64,000 nucleotides of DNA from positions 248,001 to 312,000 of the forward strand of contig JADJCR010000001.1 in the NCBI GenBank assembly GCA_016703125.1, in the 5' to 3' direction. Position numbers and translations under genes: made by a program. A model generated the notes under the pieces. That model saw only the letters and a list, made by a program, of their open reading frames with translations, did not search any database and was not told the origin of the DNA. The DNA is from Micrococcales bacterium (lineage in GTDB: Bacteria; Actinomycetota; Actinomycetes; S36-B12; UBA10799). Shown here one piece after another: positions 8,166 to 16,758 of this stretch (its first letter is position 1; the number at the start of each line of letters is the position of its first letter).

Positions 8166-8200
8166 CGCGGTTGGCCCAGGCCACCGGCCCTACAACCGCG
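8166..8200. terminator. Possible bidirectional terminator between hisF and the septum-formation-like gene
   Basis: CGCGGTTG (8166-8173) pairs with CAACCGCG (8193-8200) in an 8-bp stem; the loop can pair further through GGCC/GGCC. It overlaps the last bases of the convergent gene. There is no U-tract, as is common in actinobacteria. Confidence 0.4.
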
Positions 8201-8681
8201 GCCCGGTGAAAGGCGCCTCCATCGTCAGGGTGCAGGTGATCGTGCGGTTGCCCTTGTCCCATTGCGTCTCGTTGGGCAGGAAGTAGCCGGGGATCAGCGA
8301 TTCGGGGTCGTCGTAGGTCGGGCGGTACCGGTTGAAGGCCGTCGAGCACTGGTTCTGCGCCGAGGCCTTCATGGCGACCGAACCGGCCCAGTCGAGGTTT
8401 CCCAGATCCACCTGGTCGAGGATCTGGCCGTCGTGTTCTTCGTCGCAACTGACCACGTAGACACCGTCGGCGGTCATGATGTCGCCACGGGCGTCGCGCG
8501 GGATGGCGTAGCAGTCGGCGAACCGGAGGCTGGAGATCGGGTACACCCCAGGGATGGTCTGCGCGGCCTGCTCAGTGGTGTCCGGGGCGTTGCGGATCAT
8601 CCACACGGACGCCGCGGCAACCATCGCCGCCACGAGGAGTACGGTGCCCGCGGCAGCCCACCGAGCCCCTTTCGTCGCCAT
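8190..8681 (-). CDS. Membrane-anchored septum-formation-like domain protein
   Basis: A 163-residue protein with a single N-terminal membrane segment (about residues 9-28) and an extracytoplasmic domain. PISSLRFADCYAIP followed by VYVVSCDEEHDGQIL resembles the actinobacterial Septum_form domain (cysteine pair plus an EPHD-like motif), and a third and fourth cysteine follow (QNQCSTAF, TITCTL). These cysteines likely form disulfides outside the cell. It lies convergent to hisF and divergent from hisI, so no operon partner hints at function. The link to septum formation is by domain name only and is weak. Confidence 0.7.
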   Translation of the reverse strand: MATKGARWAAAGTVLLVAAMVAAASVWMIRNAPDTTEQAAQTIPGVYPISSLRFADCYAIPRDARGDIMTADGVYVVSCDEEHDGQILDQVDLGNLDWAGSVAMKASAQNQCSTAFNRYRPTYDDPESLIPGYFLPNETQWDKGNRTITCTLTMEAPFTGPRL

Positions 8682-8722
8682 ACCTGAATGGTTGCATGTT
8701 GGACCGGCGGCACAATGTCCCC

Positions 8723-9079
8723 ATGGCCGACGATTCGCGGATAGCGCAGACGCTGCAGAGGCTCGAGTTCGGCCCCGACGGGCTGCTGCCGGCCATCGCG
8801 CAGCAGTGGGACACCGGCGAGGTCCTGATGCTGGCGTGGATGGACGCCGAGGCGGTCCGGCGCACTCTGGCGACCGGGCGGGGAACGTACTGGTCGCGCT
8901 CCCGTGGCCAGTACTGGGTGAAGGGCGAGACGTCCGGCAACACTCAGGCAGTCAAAGAGGTGCGCATCGACTGCGACGGCGACGCCATCCTGCTGATGGT
9001 CGAGCAGTCCGGCCCGGCGTGTCACACCGGGCTGCGTTCGTGTTTCGATACCGCACGCGTAGCGCCGGAGGGGTCATGA
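8723..9079 (+). CDS. hisI: Phosphoribosyl-AMP cyclohydrolase
   Basis: A 118-residue metalloenzyme catalysing the third step of histidine synthesis, opening the purine ring of PR-AMP. The metal-binding cysteines are seen in DCDGDA and in GPACHTGLRSCF, and VLMLAWMD and TYWSRSRG are family motifs. It is the stand-alone cyclohydrolase; the partner pyrophosphatase HisE is a separate gene at 54.2 kb. The start at 8723 is preceded by CACAAT (8711-8716), a weak -10 at leaderless spacing. trpE begins within its stop codon, so histidine and tryptophan genes are linked in one transcript. Confidence 0.95.
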   Translation: MADDSRIAQTLQRLEFGPDGLLPAIAQQWDTGEVLMLAWMDAEAVRRTLATGRGTYWSRSRGQYWVKGETSGNTQAVKEVRIDCDGDAILLMVEQSGPACHTGLRSCFDTARVAPEGS

Positions 9080-10614
9080 CCGACGTGTACGGCGTGTGCC
9101 ATACGCCGAGCGGGGTGACTGCGCCCACCGCAGAGCAGTTCCGCGAGCTCGCGCGCGACCGCCGGGTCATCCCCGTGGTGCGGCGCTTCCTGGTCGACGA
9201 CCAGACCCCGGTCGGGTTGTTCGCGAAGCTGGCCGGTGACCGGCCGGGCACATTCCTGCTCGAGTCCGCGGAGAACGGGCAGACGTGGAGCCGCTACTCC
9301 TTCATCGGTGTCCGCAGCGCCGCGATGCTGACCGATGTCGGGGGCCAGGCGCAGTGGGTGGGCCACCTCCCGGTCGGCCTGCCGACGTCCGGCCTCGCGG
9401 TGGATGCCCTGCGCGACACCCTGGCGTCCCTGCGCACCCCGCGGGCCCCGGGATTGCCGCCGTTGACCGGTGGACTGGTCGGGCTCATCGGCTACGACGC
9501 GGTGCGGCGCTGGGAACACCTGCCCGACGCCAACCCCGACGACCTGCAGCTGCCCGAGGTGGCGATGCTGCTGGTGACCGACCTCGCGGTCATGGACCAC
9601 GTCGACGGTTCCGTATGGCTGGTCGCCAACGCCGTCAACTACGACAACTCCCCGGGGCGTGTCGACGACGCCTACGACGACGCTGTTTCACGACTGGACC
9701 GCATGGAGGCCGATCTGTATGCGGCGGCACCGGCGTCCGTGCACGCGATCCCGGCCGCTGCGCGCCGGCCACCGCAGGTCAATGCGGACTTCCGGGCTTC
9801 GGTGGAGACCGCCAAGGAGTACATCCGCGCCGGCGATGCCTTCCAGATCGTGCTCTCCCAGCGTTTCAGCCAGCCCTGCGGCGCCAGCCCGTTGACCGTC
9901 TACCGCGCGTTGCGCATGACCAACCCGAGCCCTTACATGTACCTGCTGAACATCCCGGGCGGGCAGGGGATGGACAGCCCCGGGTTCAGCGTCGTCGGGT
10001 CCAGCCCCGAGGCGCTGGTCAAACTGACCGGCGACGAAGCGATGCTGCATCCCATCGCCGGTACCCGCCCGCGGGGGAGCACCCCGGACGAGGACGCCGA
10101 CCTGGTCGCGGATCTGCTGGCCGACCCGAAAGAACGTGCTGAGCACCTGATGCTCGTCGACCTGGGCCGCAACGATCTCGGGCGGGTGTGCACGCCCGGG
10201 ACCGTGAATGTCGTGGAGTTCATGCAGGTCGAGCAGTACTCCCACGTCCACCACATCGTGTCCACGGTGGTCGGCAGGCTTGCGCCCGGCGAGGGGGCCT
10301 ACGACCTGCTGGCGGCTACGTTCCCCGCCGGCACGCTATCCGGAGCCCCGAAGCCGCGCGCCATGGAGATCATCGACGAACTCGAACACAGCCGGCGGGG
10401 CTTGTACGCGGGATGCATCGGGTATTTCGACGTGGCGGGTGACATGGACACAGCGATCGCCATCCGCACCGCAGTGCTGCGCGACGGTGTGGCCCATGTG
10501 CAGGCAGGCGCGGGGATCGTCGCCGACTCCGACCCCGTCGCTGAGGACGAGGAGTGCCAGAACAAGGCCGCAGCCGTCCTGCGCGCATTGGCCATCGCCG
10601 AGGAGATGACGTGA
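9076..10614 (+). CDS. trpE: Anthranilate synthase component I
   Basis: A 512-residue chorismate-utilising enzyme that makes anthranilate with ammonia or with a TrpG glutaminase (not in this window). The N-terminal LLES at 61-64 is the tryptophan feedback-binding motif. The catalytic part shows IAGTRPRG, LMLVDLGRNDLGRV and FPAGTLSGAPK in order. ATG at 9076 overlaps the hisI stop by four bases and the next gene overlaps its own stop by four bases (GTGA). No attenuator or leader peptide is possible at this overlapping junction, so any control must act upstream of hisI or at the enzyme level. Confidence 0.96.
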   Translation: MTDVYGVCHTPSGVTAPTAEQFRELARDRRVIPVVRRFLVDDQTPVGLFAKLAGDRPGTFLLESAENGQTWSRYSFIGVRSAAMLTDVGGQAQWVGHLPVGLPTSGLAVDALRDTLASLRTPRAPGLPPLTGGLVGLIGYDAVRRWEHLPDANPDDLQLPEVAMLLVTDLAVMDHVDGSVWLVANAVNYDNSPGRVDDAYDDAVSRLDRMEADLYAAAPASVHAIPAAARRPPQVNADFRASVETAKEYIRAGDAFQIVLSQRFSQPCGASPLTVYRALRMTNPSPYMYLLNIPGGQGMDSPGFSVVGSSPEALVKLTGDEAMLHPIAGTRPRGSTPDEDADLVADLLADPKERAEHLMLVDLGRNDLGRVCTPGTVNVVEFMQVEQYSHVHHIVSTVVGRLAPGEGAYDLLAATFPAGTLSGAPKPRAMEIIDELEHSRRGLYAGCIGYFDVAGDMDTAIAIRTAVLRDGVAHVQAGAGIVADSDPVAEDEECQNKAAAVLRALAIAEEMT

Positions 10615-10997
10615 GCTCCCGGGCCGTGGCGCTGCTCCTGACCGTCCTGGGTGCCGGGCTGCTCTACCTCGTCGCCGCTGACGATGCCGCGCTCGCACCG
10701 GCACTGCTGGCCGCACTTCTGGCGATCGCTGCGATCTGGCTGGCCTCCGGTGGTGCGCGCCTCGTGCTGGCGGGGCTCAGTGCGGTGGCGTGGGTGGGTG
10801 CTCTGGTGCTGGCGGTGGGGTCACTGCCGGCCCTGGCTGCCGCGGCCGCGGGTCTGGGCGGGGCAGTGCTGACACTGGCGCGAGGCTCCCGGTGGCCGGG
10901 GTGGTCCAGCAAATACAGCCGCGCCGCGCAGGATGAGGAGGTGACCCCCCGGCAGATGTGGGAGAGCCTGGACCGCGGGGAGGATCCGACCGAGTAG
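10611..10997 (+). CDS. Trp-operon-associated membrane protein (TrpM-like)
   Basis: A 128-residue integral membrane protein with about four hydrophobic segments (roughly residues 4-20, 27-42, 47-66 and 70-88). The cytoplasmic tail ends in the family-typical MWESLDRGEDPTE. This family is found next to trpE in many actinobacteria; its function is unknown. The GTG start overlaps the trpE stop by four bases. It is named by location and topology, not by demonstrated role. Confidence 0.85.
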   Translation: MSSRAVALLLTVLGAGLLYLVAADDAALAPALLAALLAIAAIWLASGGARLVLAGLSAVAWVGALVLAVGSLPALAAAAAGLGGAVLTLARGSRWPGWSSKYSRAAQDEEVTPRQMWESLDRGEDPTE

Positions 10998-11059
10998 GGC
11001 GACGGGGAACGTGGGAGCGGACACGGCGCAGTGCTGGCTCGCCGGCAGACGCCACTGGT

Positions 11060-11065
11060 TACACT
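11060..11065 (+). promoter_or_regulatory. -10 box upstream of the HGxxPAAW-type gene
   Basis: TACACT lies 34 bases before the ATG at 11094, leaving a short leader that carries a GGAGG ribosome site (11081-11085). It would drive the small membrane protein and the two-component genes behind it. Confidence 0.4.
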
Positions 11066-11093
11066 CCGGGTATCGAATCTGGAGGTTCTGCCC

Positions 11094-11339
11094 ATGCCGA
11101 TGTATGACAACCACCACGGCCGTACGACGGCGATGTGGACGGGGACGACGATCGTGACGATCGGGTTCTTGGTCGGGACGATCGCACTGATCATCGCTCA
11201 GCCGTGGCTGTTCTGGGTGGGGGTCGCACTCGTCCCGATCGGCGCCATCGTCGGCAAGGCCATGGCCATGGCCGGCATGGGTCAGCCGCAGAAGGACGCC
11301 CCGGCCCGCGCTGCTGCGCAGGACACCGCTGACGCGTGA
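11094..11339 (+). CDS. HGxxPAAW-type small membrane protein
   Basis: An 81-residue protein with an N-terminal HHGRTTAMW, a divergent form of the HGxxPAAW signature. Two membrane helices follow (about 15-34 and 39-59), separated by QPWLFW, and then an Ala-rich tail. Family members sit in the trp region of many actinobacteria and have no known role. GGAGG 8 bases upstream supports the start at 11094. The response regulator overlaps its stop (GTGA), which is unusual and ties the small membrane protein to the two-component system. Confidence 0.82.
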   Translation: MPMYDNHHGRTTAMWTGTTIVTIGFLVGTIALIIAQPWLFWVGVALVPIGAIVGKAMAMAGMGQPQKDAPARAAAQDTADA

Positions 11340-12040
11340 CCACCGCACGCGGGGTGGTGCTCGTCGTCGAGGACGAGCCGGCCATTGCAGACCTCCTTCG
11401 GATGTACCTGAGCCGCGAGGGCTTCCAGGTGCTCGTCGAGACCGACGGCCAGGAAGCCTTGACGGCGATCGCGGATCACCGGCCGTCGTGCGTGCTGCTG
11501 GACGTGGGCCTGCCCGGCATGGACGGCATTGAGGTCTGCCGACGGCTACGAGCCGAGCAGGACTGGACACCGGTACTGTTCTGCACCGCCCGGGATGACG
11601 AAGTCGACCGGGTGCTCGGCCTGGAACTCGGCGCCGACGACTACATCACTAAACCCTTCAGTCCCCGAGAGGTCGTCGCGCGGGTCAAGGCCGTGGTGCG
11701 CAGGGCCCGCGGTCCGCAGGCGCAGAACCAGGCGGTGCGTGTCGGCAAGGTCGAGATGGACCCGATGACCCGGCGTTGCACGGTTGCTGGCCGCTCGGTG
11801 GAACTGACCGCCACCGAGTTCGACCTGCTCTTCTACCTCATGACGCACCCGGGGCAGATCTTCAGCCGCGACCAGCTGCTCAGTGAGGTGTGGGGCTACG
11901 CCGCCATGGTCAACACCCGCACCGTCGACGTCCACGTGGCGCAACTGCGCGGCAAGCTCGGCGAGAACAACATCATCCGGACCGTGCGCGGCGTGGGTTA
12001 TGGCGCCGAGGCGAGCGAGTCCGGCCCCGATGCCCAGTGA
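11336..12040 (+). CDS. OmpR-type response regulator
   Basis: A 234-residue two-domain regulator. The receiver has the acidic pair Glu12-Asp13, phospho-acceptor Asp56 (LLDVGLPGMDG) and Lys106 (DDYITKPF). The C-terminal winged helix shows ELTATEFDLLFYLM and VWGYAAMVNTRTVDVHVAQL. The cognate sensor kinase overlaps its 3' end by 11 bases. It is inserted in the trp block but nothing in the sequence links it to tryptophan; targets are unknown. Confidence 0.93.
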   Translation: MTTARGVVLVVEDEPAIADLLRMYLSREGFQVLVETDGQEALTAIADHRPSCVLLDVGLPGMDGIEVCRRLRAEQDWTPVLFCTARDDEVDRVLGLELGADDYITKPFSPREVVARVKAVVRRARGPQAQNQAVRVGKVEMDPMTRRCTVAGRSVELTATEFDLLFYLMTHPGQIFSRDQLLSEVWGYAAMVNTRTVDVHVAQLRGKLGENNIIRTVRGVGYGAEASESGPDAQ

Positions 12041-13433
12041 CGCCCCCAATGGGGTCCTGACCGCACCGAGCGCGGCTGACACAGTCCGGCGGTCCTCGTT
12101 GGGCCTGCGCACCGTCCTGGTGACCACTCTGGTCGCCCTGTTGGCGGTACTGATGACCGGGCTCGCCGCGCTGCCGCTGCTGCGCGCCTCCGAACTGCGC
12201 GACCAGCACAGACAGTTGTCCCAGTTGGCCGATGCTGCAGCGGCCTCTACCCAGACCACGGGACCATTGACCGACGCCATCCAGCAGCGCCTCATCAGCA
12301 CCTTGCGCCGTGAACAGGTCAGTCTCGCGCTGATCACGCCCGAGGGTGCCATCCCCCAGGGTCTGTCGGCCGCGGAGCTCGTCCCGCTCTGGACGACGGC
12401 GAAACTGACCACCACGTACTCGCTCGACGGGCAGTCCTACATGCTCGAGGGCCGCGTGATCGCCAAGGACACCGGTCTCCTGCTCATCCAGCCGACGTCG
12501 GTGTCCGGGTTCGGTCTTCGCGAGTTGTGGGGCCGGATCGGCATGGCCATCGTCATCGGCGGTGTCCTGGCGGCGCTGGCCGGCGCATTGCTCGCCAGGA
12601 GGGTGACGCGGCCGCTGCGAACCTTGGTCAACGCCGCCCGCCGCCTCCAGGCCGGCGACCGCAACCTGCGCCTGGAACCCGAGGGCCCGGCCGAGGTCGC
12701 GGAACTCGCAGTGGCGCTCAATCAGTTGGGCGACAGCCTGGCCACCAGCGAGGAACGACAGCGGGACTTCCTGCTGTCGGTCAGCCACGAGTTGCGCACC
12801 CCGATGACCGCCATCGGAGGGTACGCCGAGGCCCTGGCCGACGGCGTCGTGCCCGACGACGACGTGGAACGGGTGGCCGGCACGATGCTGTCGGAAACGC
12901 ACCGGCTCGATGCGCTGATCGCCGACCTGCTGGATCTCGCGCGGCTCGGGGCCGTGGAGTTCCCGGTGGACATCGTCGAGGTGGACCTGCGCGACGTCGC
13001 CGCTGCTGCCGACGAGGTCTGGGCGGACCGCTGCGCCGCCGAGGGGGTCAAGTGGTTCTGCCACGCGCCCCAACGACCGGTGCTGGTGCGTTGTGACCCA
13101 CGCCGTGTGCGCCAGATCATCGACAACCTCGTGGCCAACGCGCTGCGCGTGACCCCGGCCGGGGAGCCGATCATCCTGCAGGTGGCCAACGACCCCCCGG
13201 TCGGGTACTTGGAGGTGCGTGACGGCGGGCCCGGCCTGTCGGACAGCGACCTGGCGGTCGCGTTCGTCCCCGCCGAGTTGTACAGCCGCTACCGGGGACT
13301 GCGGCAGGTCGGCACCGGCGTCGGGCTGGCACTGGTTGGCCGGCTGGCCGAGCGGCTCGGGGGGCGGGCCTCCGCCGGGCACGCGCCGGAGGGCGGGGCC
13401 TGTTTCCGCGTGTCATTCCCATCGGTGGGGTGA
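12030..13433 (+). CDS. Sensor histidine kinase
   Basis: A 467-residue membrane kinase with a first membrane segment (about residues 27-52) and an extracytoplasmic sensor region of about 115 residues. A second membrane helix and a HAMP linker (VTRPLRTLVNAARRLQAGD) follow. The dimerisation box SVSHELRTPM contains phospho-acceptor His253. The ATPase shows an N box (IIDNLVANALR), DGGPGLS and TGVGLALV. The start at 12030 overlaps the response regulator by 11 bases. The stimulus is unknown; the sensor region has no cysteine or obvious ligand motif. Confidence 0.92.
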   Translation: MPSDAPNGVLTAPSAADTVRRSSLGLRTVLVTTLVALLAVLMTGLAALPLLRASELRDQHRQLSQLADAAAASTQTTGPLTDAIQQRLISTLRREQVSLALITPEGAIPQGLSAAELVPLWTTAKLTTTYSLDGQSYMLEGRVIAKDTGLLLIQPTSVSGFGLRELWGRIGMAIVIGGVLAALAGALLARRVTRPLRTLVNAARRLQAGDRNLRLEPEGPAEVAELAVALNQLGDSLATSEERQRDFLLSVSHELRTPMTAIGGYAEALADGVVPDDDVERVAGTMLSETHRLDALIADLLDLARLGAVEFPVDIVEVDLRDVAAAADEVWADRCAAEGVKWFCHAPQRPVLVRCDPRRVRQIIDNLVANALRVTPAGEPIILQVANDPPVGYLEVRDGGPGLSDSDLAVAFVPAELYSRYRGLRQVGTGVGLALVGRLAERLGGRASAGHAPEGGACFRVSFPSVG

Positions 13434-13475
13434 GAGGCCCGCGCGTCCCGGCTGGGGGGAACCACAATCACCTCC

Positions 13476-13481
13476 TATCCT
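13476..13481 (+). promoter_or_regulatory. -10 box for leaderless DUF2752 gene
   Basis: TATCCT begins 12 bases before the ATG at 13488, with no ribosome site between. Confidence 0.5.
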
Positions 13482-13487
13482 CAGGAC

Positions 13488-13889
13488 ATGAGCAGGTGGG
13501 ACCGCGTCAAGGTTCCGGTCATGGTCGGCGCGGGCACGCTGGTGGCCAGCGCCTACGTCTATGCGTTCGACCCATCCGAACCCGGCCATTTCCCGCCCTG
13601 CCCGACGAAGGTCCTCACAGGTCTCGACTGCCCGTTCTGCGGCAGCCTGCGCGCCAGCCACGACCTCATGCACACGAACCTCACCGGGGCCTTGGACTTC
13701 AACGCGATGACGGTGCTGTTCGTACTGCCGGCAGCGCTGATCGCGTGGGTGCTGTGGCTGCGCGCGGCATGGCGCGATGAGCCGGCTGTGCGGGTGCCAC
13801 GCTGGGCGCTGGTGACCAGTGTGGTCGCGCTGGTGGCCTTCACAGTGGTGCGCAACCTGCCCGGGATGCCGCTGGGCACCGCCGCCTAG
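13488..13889 (+). CDS. DUF2752 membrane protein
   Basis: A 133-residue protein with three hydrophobic segments (about 10-26, 67-88 and 103-122). A cysteine-rich loop FPPCPTKVLTGLDCPFCGSL carries the CPxCG-like motif of DUF2752. The family is common beside trp and HGxxPAAW genes in actinobacteria; its function is unknown. The start is fixed by the leaderless-spaced -10 box. Its own promoter separates it from the upstream kinase. Confidence 0.82.
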   Translation: MSRWDRVKVPVMVGAGTLVASAYVYAFDPSEPGHFPPCPTKVLTGLDCPFCGSLRASHDLMHTNLTGALDFNAMTVLFVLPAALIAWVLWLRAAWRDEPAVRVPRWALVTSVVALVAFTVVRNLPGMPLGTAA

Positions 13890-13920
13890 GGGGTGTCCGA
13901 AGCGGTGTTCGTCGCGCGGT

Positions 13921-13926
13921 TAGTCT
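13921..13926 (+). promoter_or_regulatory. -10 box for leaderless trpC
   Basis: TAGTCT begins 13 bases before the GTG at 13934, with no Shine-Dalgarno sequence. It would drive trpC-trpB-trpA and the genes that follow. Confidence 0.5.
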
Positions 13927-13933
13927 GACTTCT

Positions 13934-14740
13934 GTGAGCGTGCTCGACGAGATCCTCTCCGGCGTCCGGGAAGACCTTGCGGCGCGCGAGGAGCAGGTTC
14001 CACTCGACGAACTGAAGCGCCGCGTGGAAATCGTCCCCGATCCCATCGACGCCCTGGCGGTGCTACGACAAGGTGGCGTCGGGGTCATCGCGGAGGTCAA
14101 GCGATCCTCCCCGAGCCGGGGTTCGCTGGCGCCCATCGACGACCCCGCGCTCTTGGCCCAGGCCTATGAGAGTGGTGGTGCCCGTTGCATCAGCGTCCTC
14201 ACCGAGCAGCGCCGGTTCGGCGGCAGTCTCGAGGATCTCGCAGCAGTGCGGGCTGCGGTCGACGTGCCCGTGCTACGCAAGGACTTCATCGTCACGTCCT
14301 ACCAACTGTGGGAGGCCCGCTCTTACGGCGCCGACCTGGCCCTGCTGATCGTCGCTGCCCTGGAGCAACCGGCACTGGTCTCGCTCGTCGAGCGCGCTGA
14401 GTCCATCGGGCTGCTGCCATTGGTCGAGGTTCACGACCGTGAAGAGGTGCAGCGCGCCGTCGATGCAGGCGCAAAGGTGATCGGTGTCAACGCCCGCGAC
14501 CTCAAGACCCTGGAGGTTGACCTGGGGGTATTCGAGCGGGTCGCGCCCAGCATTCCCGAAGGCATCGTGCGTATCGCCGAATCCGGGGTGAAGAGCCCGC
14601 AGGACCTGCTCGCGTACGCCGCCGCCGGCGCTGATGCTGTCCTGGTGGGTGAGGCGCTGGTGACCCAGGCCGACCCCGCCGCAGCCGTTCAGGATCTGGT
14701 GTCGGCCGGCGAGCACCCAGCCGTCCGCCACGCCGACTAG
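13934..14740 (+). CDS. trpC: Indole-3-glycerol phosphate synthase
   Basis: A 268-residue barrel enzyme closing the indole ring from CdRP. Family motifs EVKRSSPSRG, VLRKDFIV, EVHDREE, VIGVNARDLKTLEVD and IAESGV appear in order and include the catalytic lysines and glutamates. It is a stand-alone TrpC with no fused TrpF. The GTG start sits 13 bases after a -10 box. trpB follows after 12 bases with its own AGGAGG. Confidence 0.96.
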   Translation: MSVLDEILSGVREDLAAREEQVPLDELKRRVEIVPDPIDALAVLRQGGVGVIAEVKRSSPSRGSLAPIDDPALLAQAYESGGARCISVLTEQRRFGGSLEDLAAVRAAVDVPVLRKDFIVTSYQLWEARSYGADLALLIVAALEQPALVSLVERAESIGLLPLVEVHDREEVQRAVDAGAKVIGVNARDLKTLEVDLGVFERVAPSIPEGIVRIAESGVKSPQDLLAYAAAGADAVLVGEALVTQADPAAAVQDLVSAGEHPAVRHAD

Positions 14741-14752
14741 GAGGCCCGCACC

Positions 14753-15940
14753 GTGGACCTGCCCGACGCCAGAGGGCACTTCGGACAGTACGGAGGCCGC
14801 TTCGTGCCCGAAGCGCTGGTGGCCGCCCTCGACGAACTCGACGACGCATTCCGCAAGGCGTGGCTCGACGACGCCTTCCACGCTGAACTCGACGCCCTCC
14901 TGCGTGACTACTCGGGCCGGCCCACTCCGCTGACCAGTGCCGCCGGGCTGGCACGGGCCTTCGGGGTGAGGCAGGTGCTGCTCAAGCGCGAAGACCTCAA
15001 TCACACCGGCAGCCACAAGATCAACAACGTGCTGGGCCAGGCCCTGCTCACCAAACGCATGGGCAAGCCCCGGGTCATCGCCGAGACGGGTGCCGGGCAG
15101 CACGGTGTGGCGACCGCCACCGCAGCCGCGCTGCTGGACCTCGAGTGCGTGGTCTACATGGGGGAGGAGGACACCGAACGCCAGGCGCTGAACGTCGCCC
15201 GAATGCAACTGCTGGGCGCCGAGGTGGTGCCCGTGCGAACGGGAAGCCGGACCCTCAAGGATGCGATCAACGAGGCCATGCGCGACTGGGTGACCAATGT
15301 GGCCACCACCCACTACCTGCTGGGAACTGTTGCCGGACCTGCGCCGTTCCCCGAGATGGTCCGGGAGTTCCACCGGGTCATCGGCAAGGAGGCCCGGGAG
15401 CAGTGCCTGCAACGTGGCGGCCTGCCTGATGCGGTCGTCGCCTGTATTGGTGGCGGGTCGAACGCGATCGGGATCTTCTACGATTTCCTGGACGACGAGG
15501 TCGGCCTATACGGTTTCGAAGCCGCCGGTGACGGCATCGAGACCGGGCGGCACGCGGCAACTCTGTCGGCCGGGTCGGTCGGGGTCCTGCATGGGACCCG
15601 GTCCTACCTGCTGCAGGACGACAATGGCCAGACCATGGCCAGCCACTCGATCTCCGCGGGCCTGGACTACCCGGGGGTCGGCCCCGAACACGCATGGCTG
15701 CGCGACAAGGGCCGGGTGGTGTACGAGGGCGTCACAGACTCCGAGGCGATGGCCGCATTCCAGCTGCTGTGCCGCGAAGAGGGCATCATCCCGGCAATCG
15801 AAAGCGCACACGCCATCGCGGGTGCCCGGCGGCTCGGGCAGCGGCTGGGTCCCGACGCCACGATACTGATCAACCTGTCCGGCCGCGGTGACAAGGACGT
15901 GGCGACCGCCGCGGAGTACTTCGGACTGGGGGCATCGTGA
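14753..15940 (+). CDS. trpB: Tryptophan synthase beta chain
   Basis: A 395-residue PLP enzyme joining indole and serine to give tryptophan. The PLP lysine is Lys89 in NHTGSHKINN. The phosphate-binding CIGGGSNAIG and the C-terminal LSGRGDKD are present. The length is normal. An AGGAGG motif (14739-14744) overlaps the trpC stop and is 8 bases from the GTG start. trpA starts within its stop codon, matching formation of the alpha2-beta2 complex. Confidence 0.97.
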   Translation: MDLPDARGHFGQYGGRFVPEALVAALDELDDAFRKAWLDDAFHAELDALLRDYSGRPTPLTSAAGLARAFGVRQVLLKREDLNHTGSHKINNVLGQALLTKRMGKPRVIAETGAGQHGVATATAAALLDLECVVYMGEEDTERQALNVARMQLLGAEVVPVRTGSRTLKDAINEAMRDWVTNVATTHYLLGTVAGPAPFPEMVREFHRVIGKEAREQCLQRGGLPDAVVACIGGGSNAIGIFYDFLDDEVGLYGFEAAGDGIETGRHAATLSAGSVGVLHGTRSYLLQDDNGQTMASHSISAGLDYPGVGPEHAWLRDKGRVVYEGVTDSEAMAAFQLLCREEGIIPAIESAHAIAGARRLGQRLGPDATILINLSGRGDKDVATAAEYFGLGAS

Positions 15941-16758
15941 GCAGGTTGCAGGAGGCGTTTGCGGCCGCCCGAGCGGAGGACCGCGCCCTGCTGATCGGCT
16001 ACATGCCGGCCGGTTTCCCGAGTTGGGTCGACGCGGTGGCCGTGGTTTCCGCGATGGTCGAGAACGGCGTGGACGTCGTGGAGATCGGGTTGCCGTACAG
16101 CGACCCCCTTATGGACGGCCCTGTGATCCAGGCCGCCGCCGACCGGGCGCTGGCTCAGGGGACAACAGTGCCGGACGTCCTGCGCACGGTCGAGGCCATC
16201 GCCGCGACGGGTGCCCCGACGCTGGTGATGAGCTACTGGAACCCGATCGAGCACTACGGTCTGGAGCGGTTCGCCAAGGATCTCGCGGCCGTCGGCGGGA
16301 CCGGCGTCATCACCCCGGACATCATTCCCGAAGAGGCCGACGACTGGGTGCGGGCCACGGACGAGGCCATGGTCGACCGGGTTTTCCTCGTCGCGCCGTC
16401 GTCGCCCCCCGCCCGCATCGAACAGGTGGCACGGATCAGTTCCGGGTTCGTCTACGCGGCTTCGACGATGGGGGTCACCGGCACCCGCAGTTCGGTGTCG
16501 GCCGACGCCCGCGACCTGGTCGCCCGCACCCGGGCCGTCACGACTCAGCCGGTCTGCGTCGGACTCGGCGTCAGCACCCCTGAGCAGGCCGCTGAAGTCG
16601 GTGGGTACGCCGACGGCGTCATCGTCGGATCAGCATTCGTGCGGTTGGTTCTGGAATCGCCGTCGCCCGCGGAGGCTGCGACCGCCGTGGCGGGGCTGGC
16701 GGCATCAATGGCCGGCGCGCTGCGCGGTGCCCGTCGGGGCGGGGGGCAGCCCGCATGA
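15937..16758 (+). CDS. trpA: Tryptophan synthase alpha chain
   Basis: A 273-residue barrel enzyme cleaving indole-3-glycerol phosphate to indole, which channels to TrpB. The catalytic glutamate lies in VVEIGLPYSDPLMDGPVIQ and the second acidic site in GVITPDIIPEEA. The GTG start overlaps the trpB stop by four bases; the next gene overlaps its stop by four bases (ATGA). Confidence 0.96.
   Translation: MSRLQEAFAAARAEDRALLIGYMPAGFPSWVDAVAVVSAMVENGVDVVEIGLPYSDPLMDGPVIQAAADRALAQGTTVPDVLRTVEAIAATGAPTLVMSYWNPIEHYGLERFAKDLAAVGGTGVITPDIIPEEADDWVRATDEAMVDRVFLVAPSSPPARIEQVARISSGFVYAASTMGVTGTRSSVSADARDLVARTRAVTTQPVCVGLGVSTPEQAAEVGGYADGVIVGSAFVRLVLESPSPAEAATAVAGLAASMAGALRGARRGGGQPA

Noticed and set aside
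9020..9080. Trp attenuator or leader peptide before trpE
   Set aside because: trpE overlaps the hisI stop by four bases, leaving no room for a leader.
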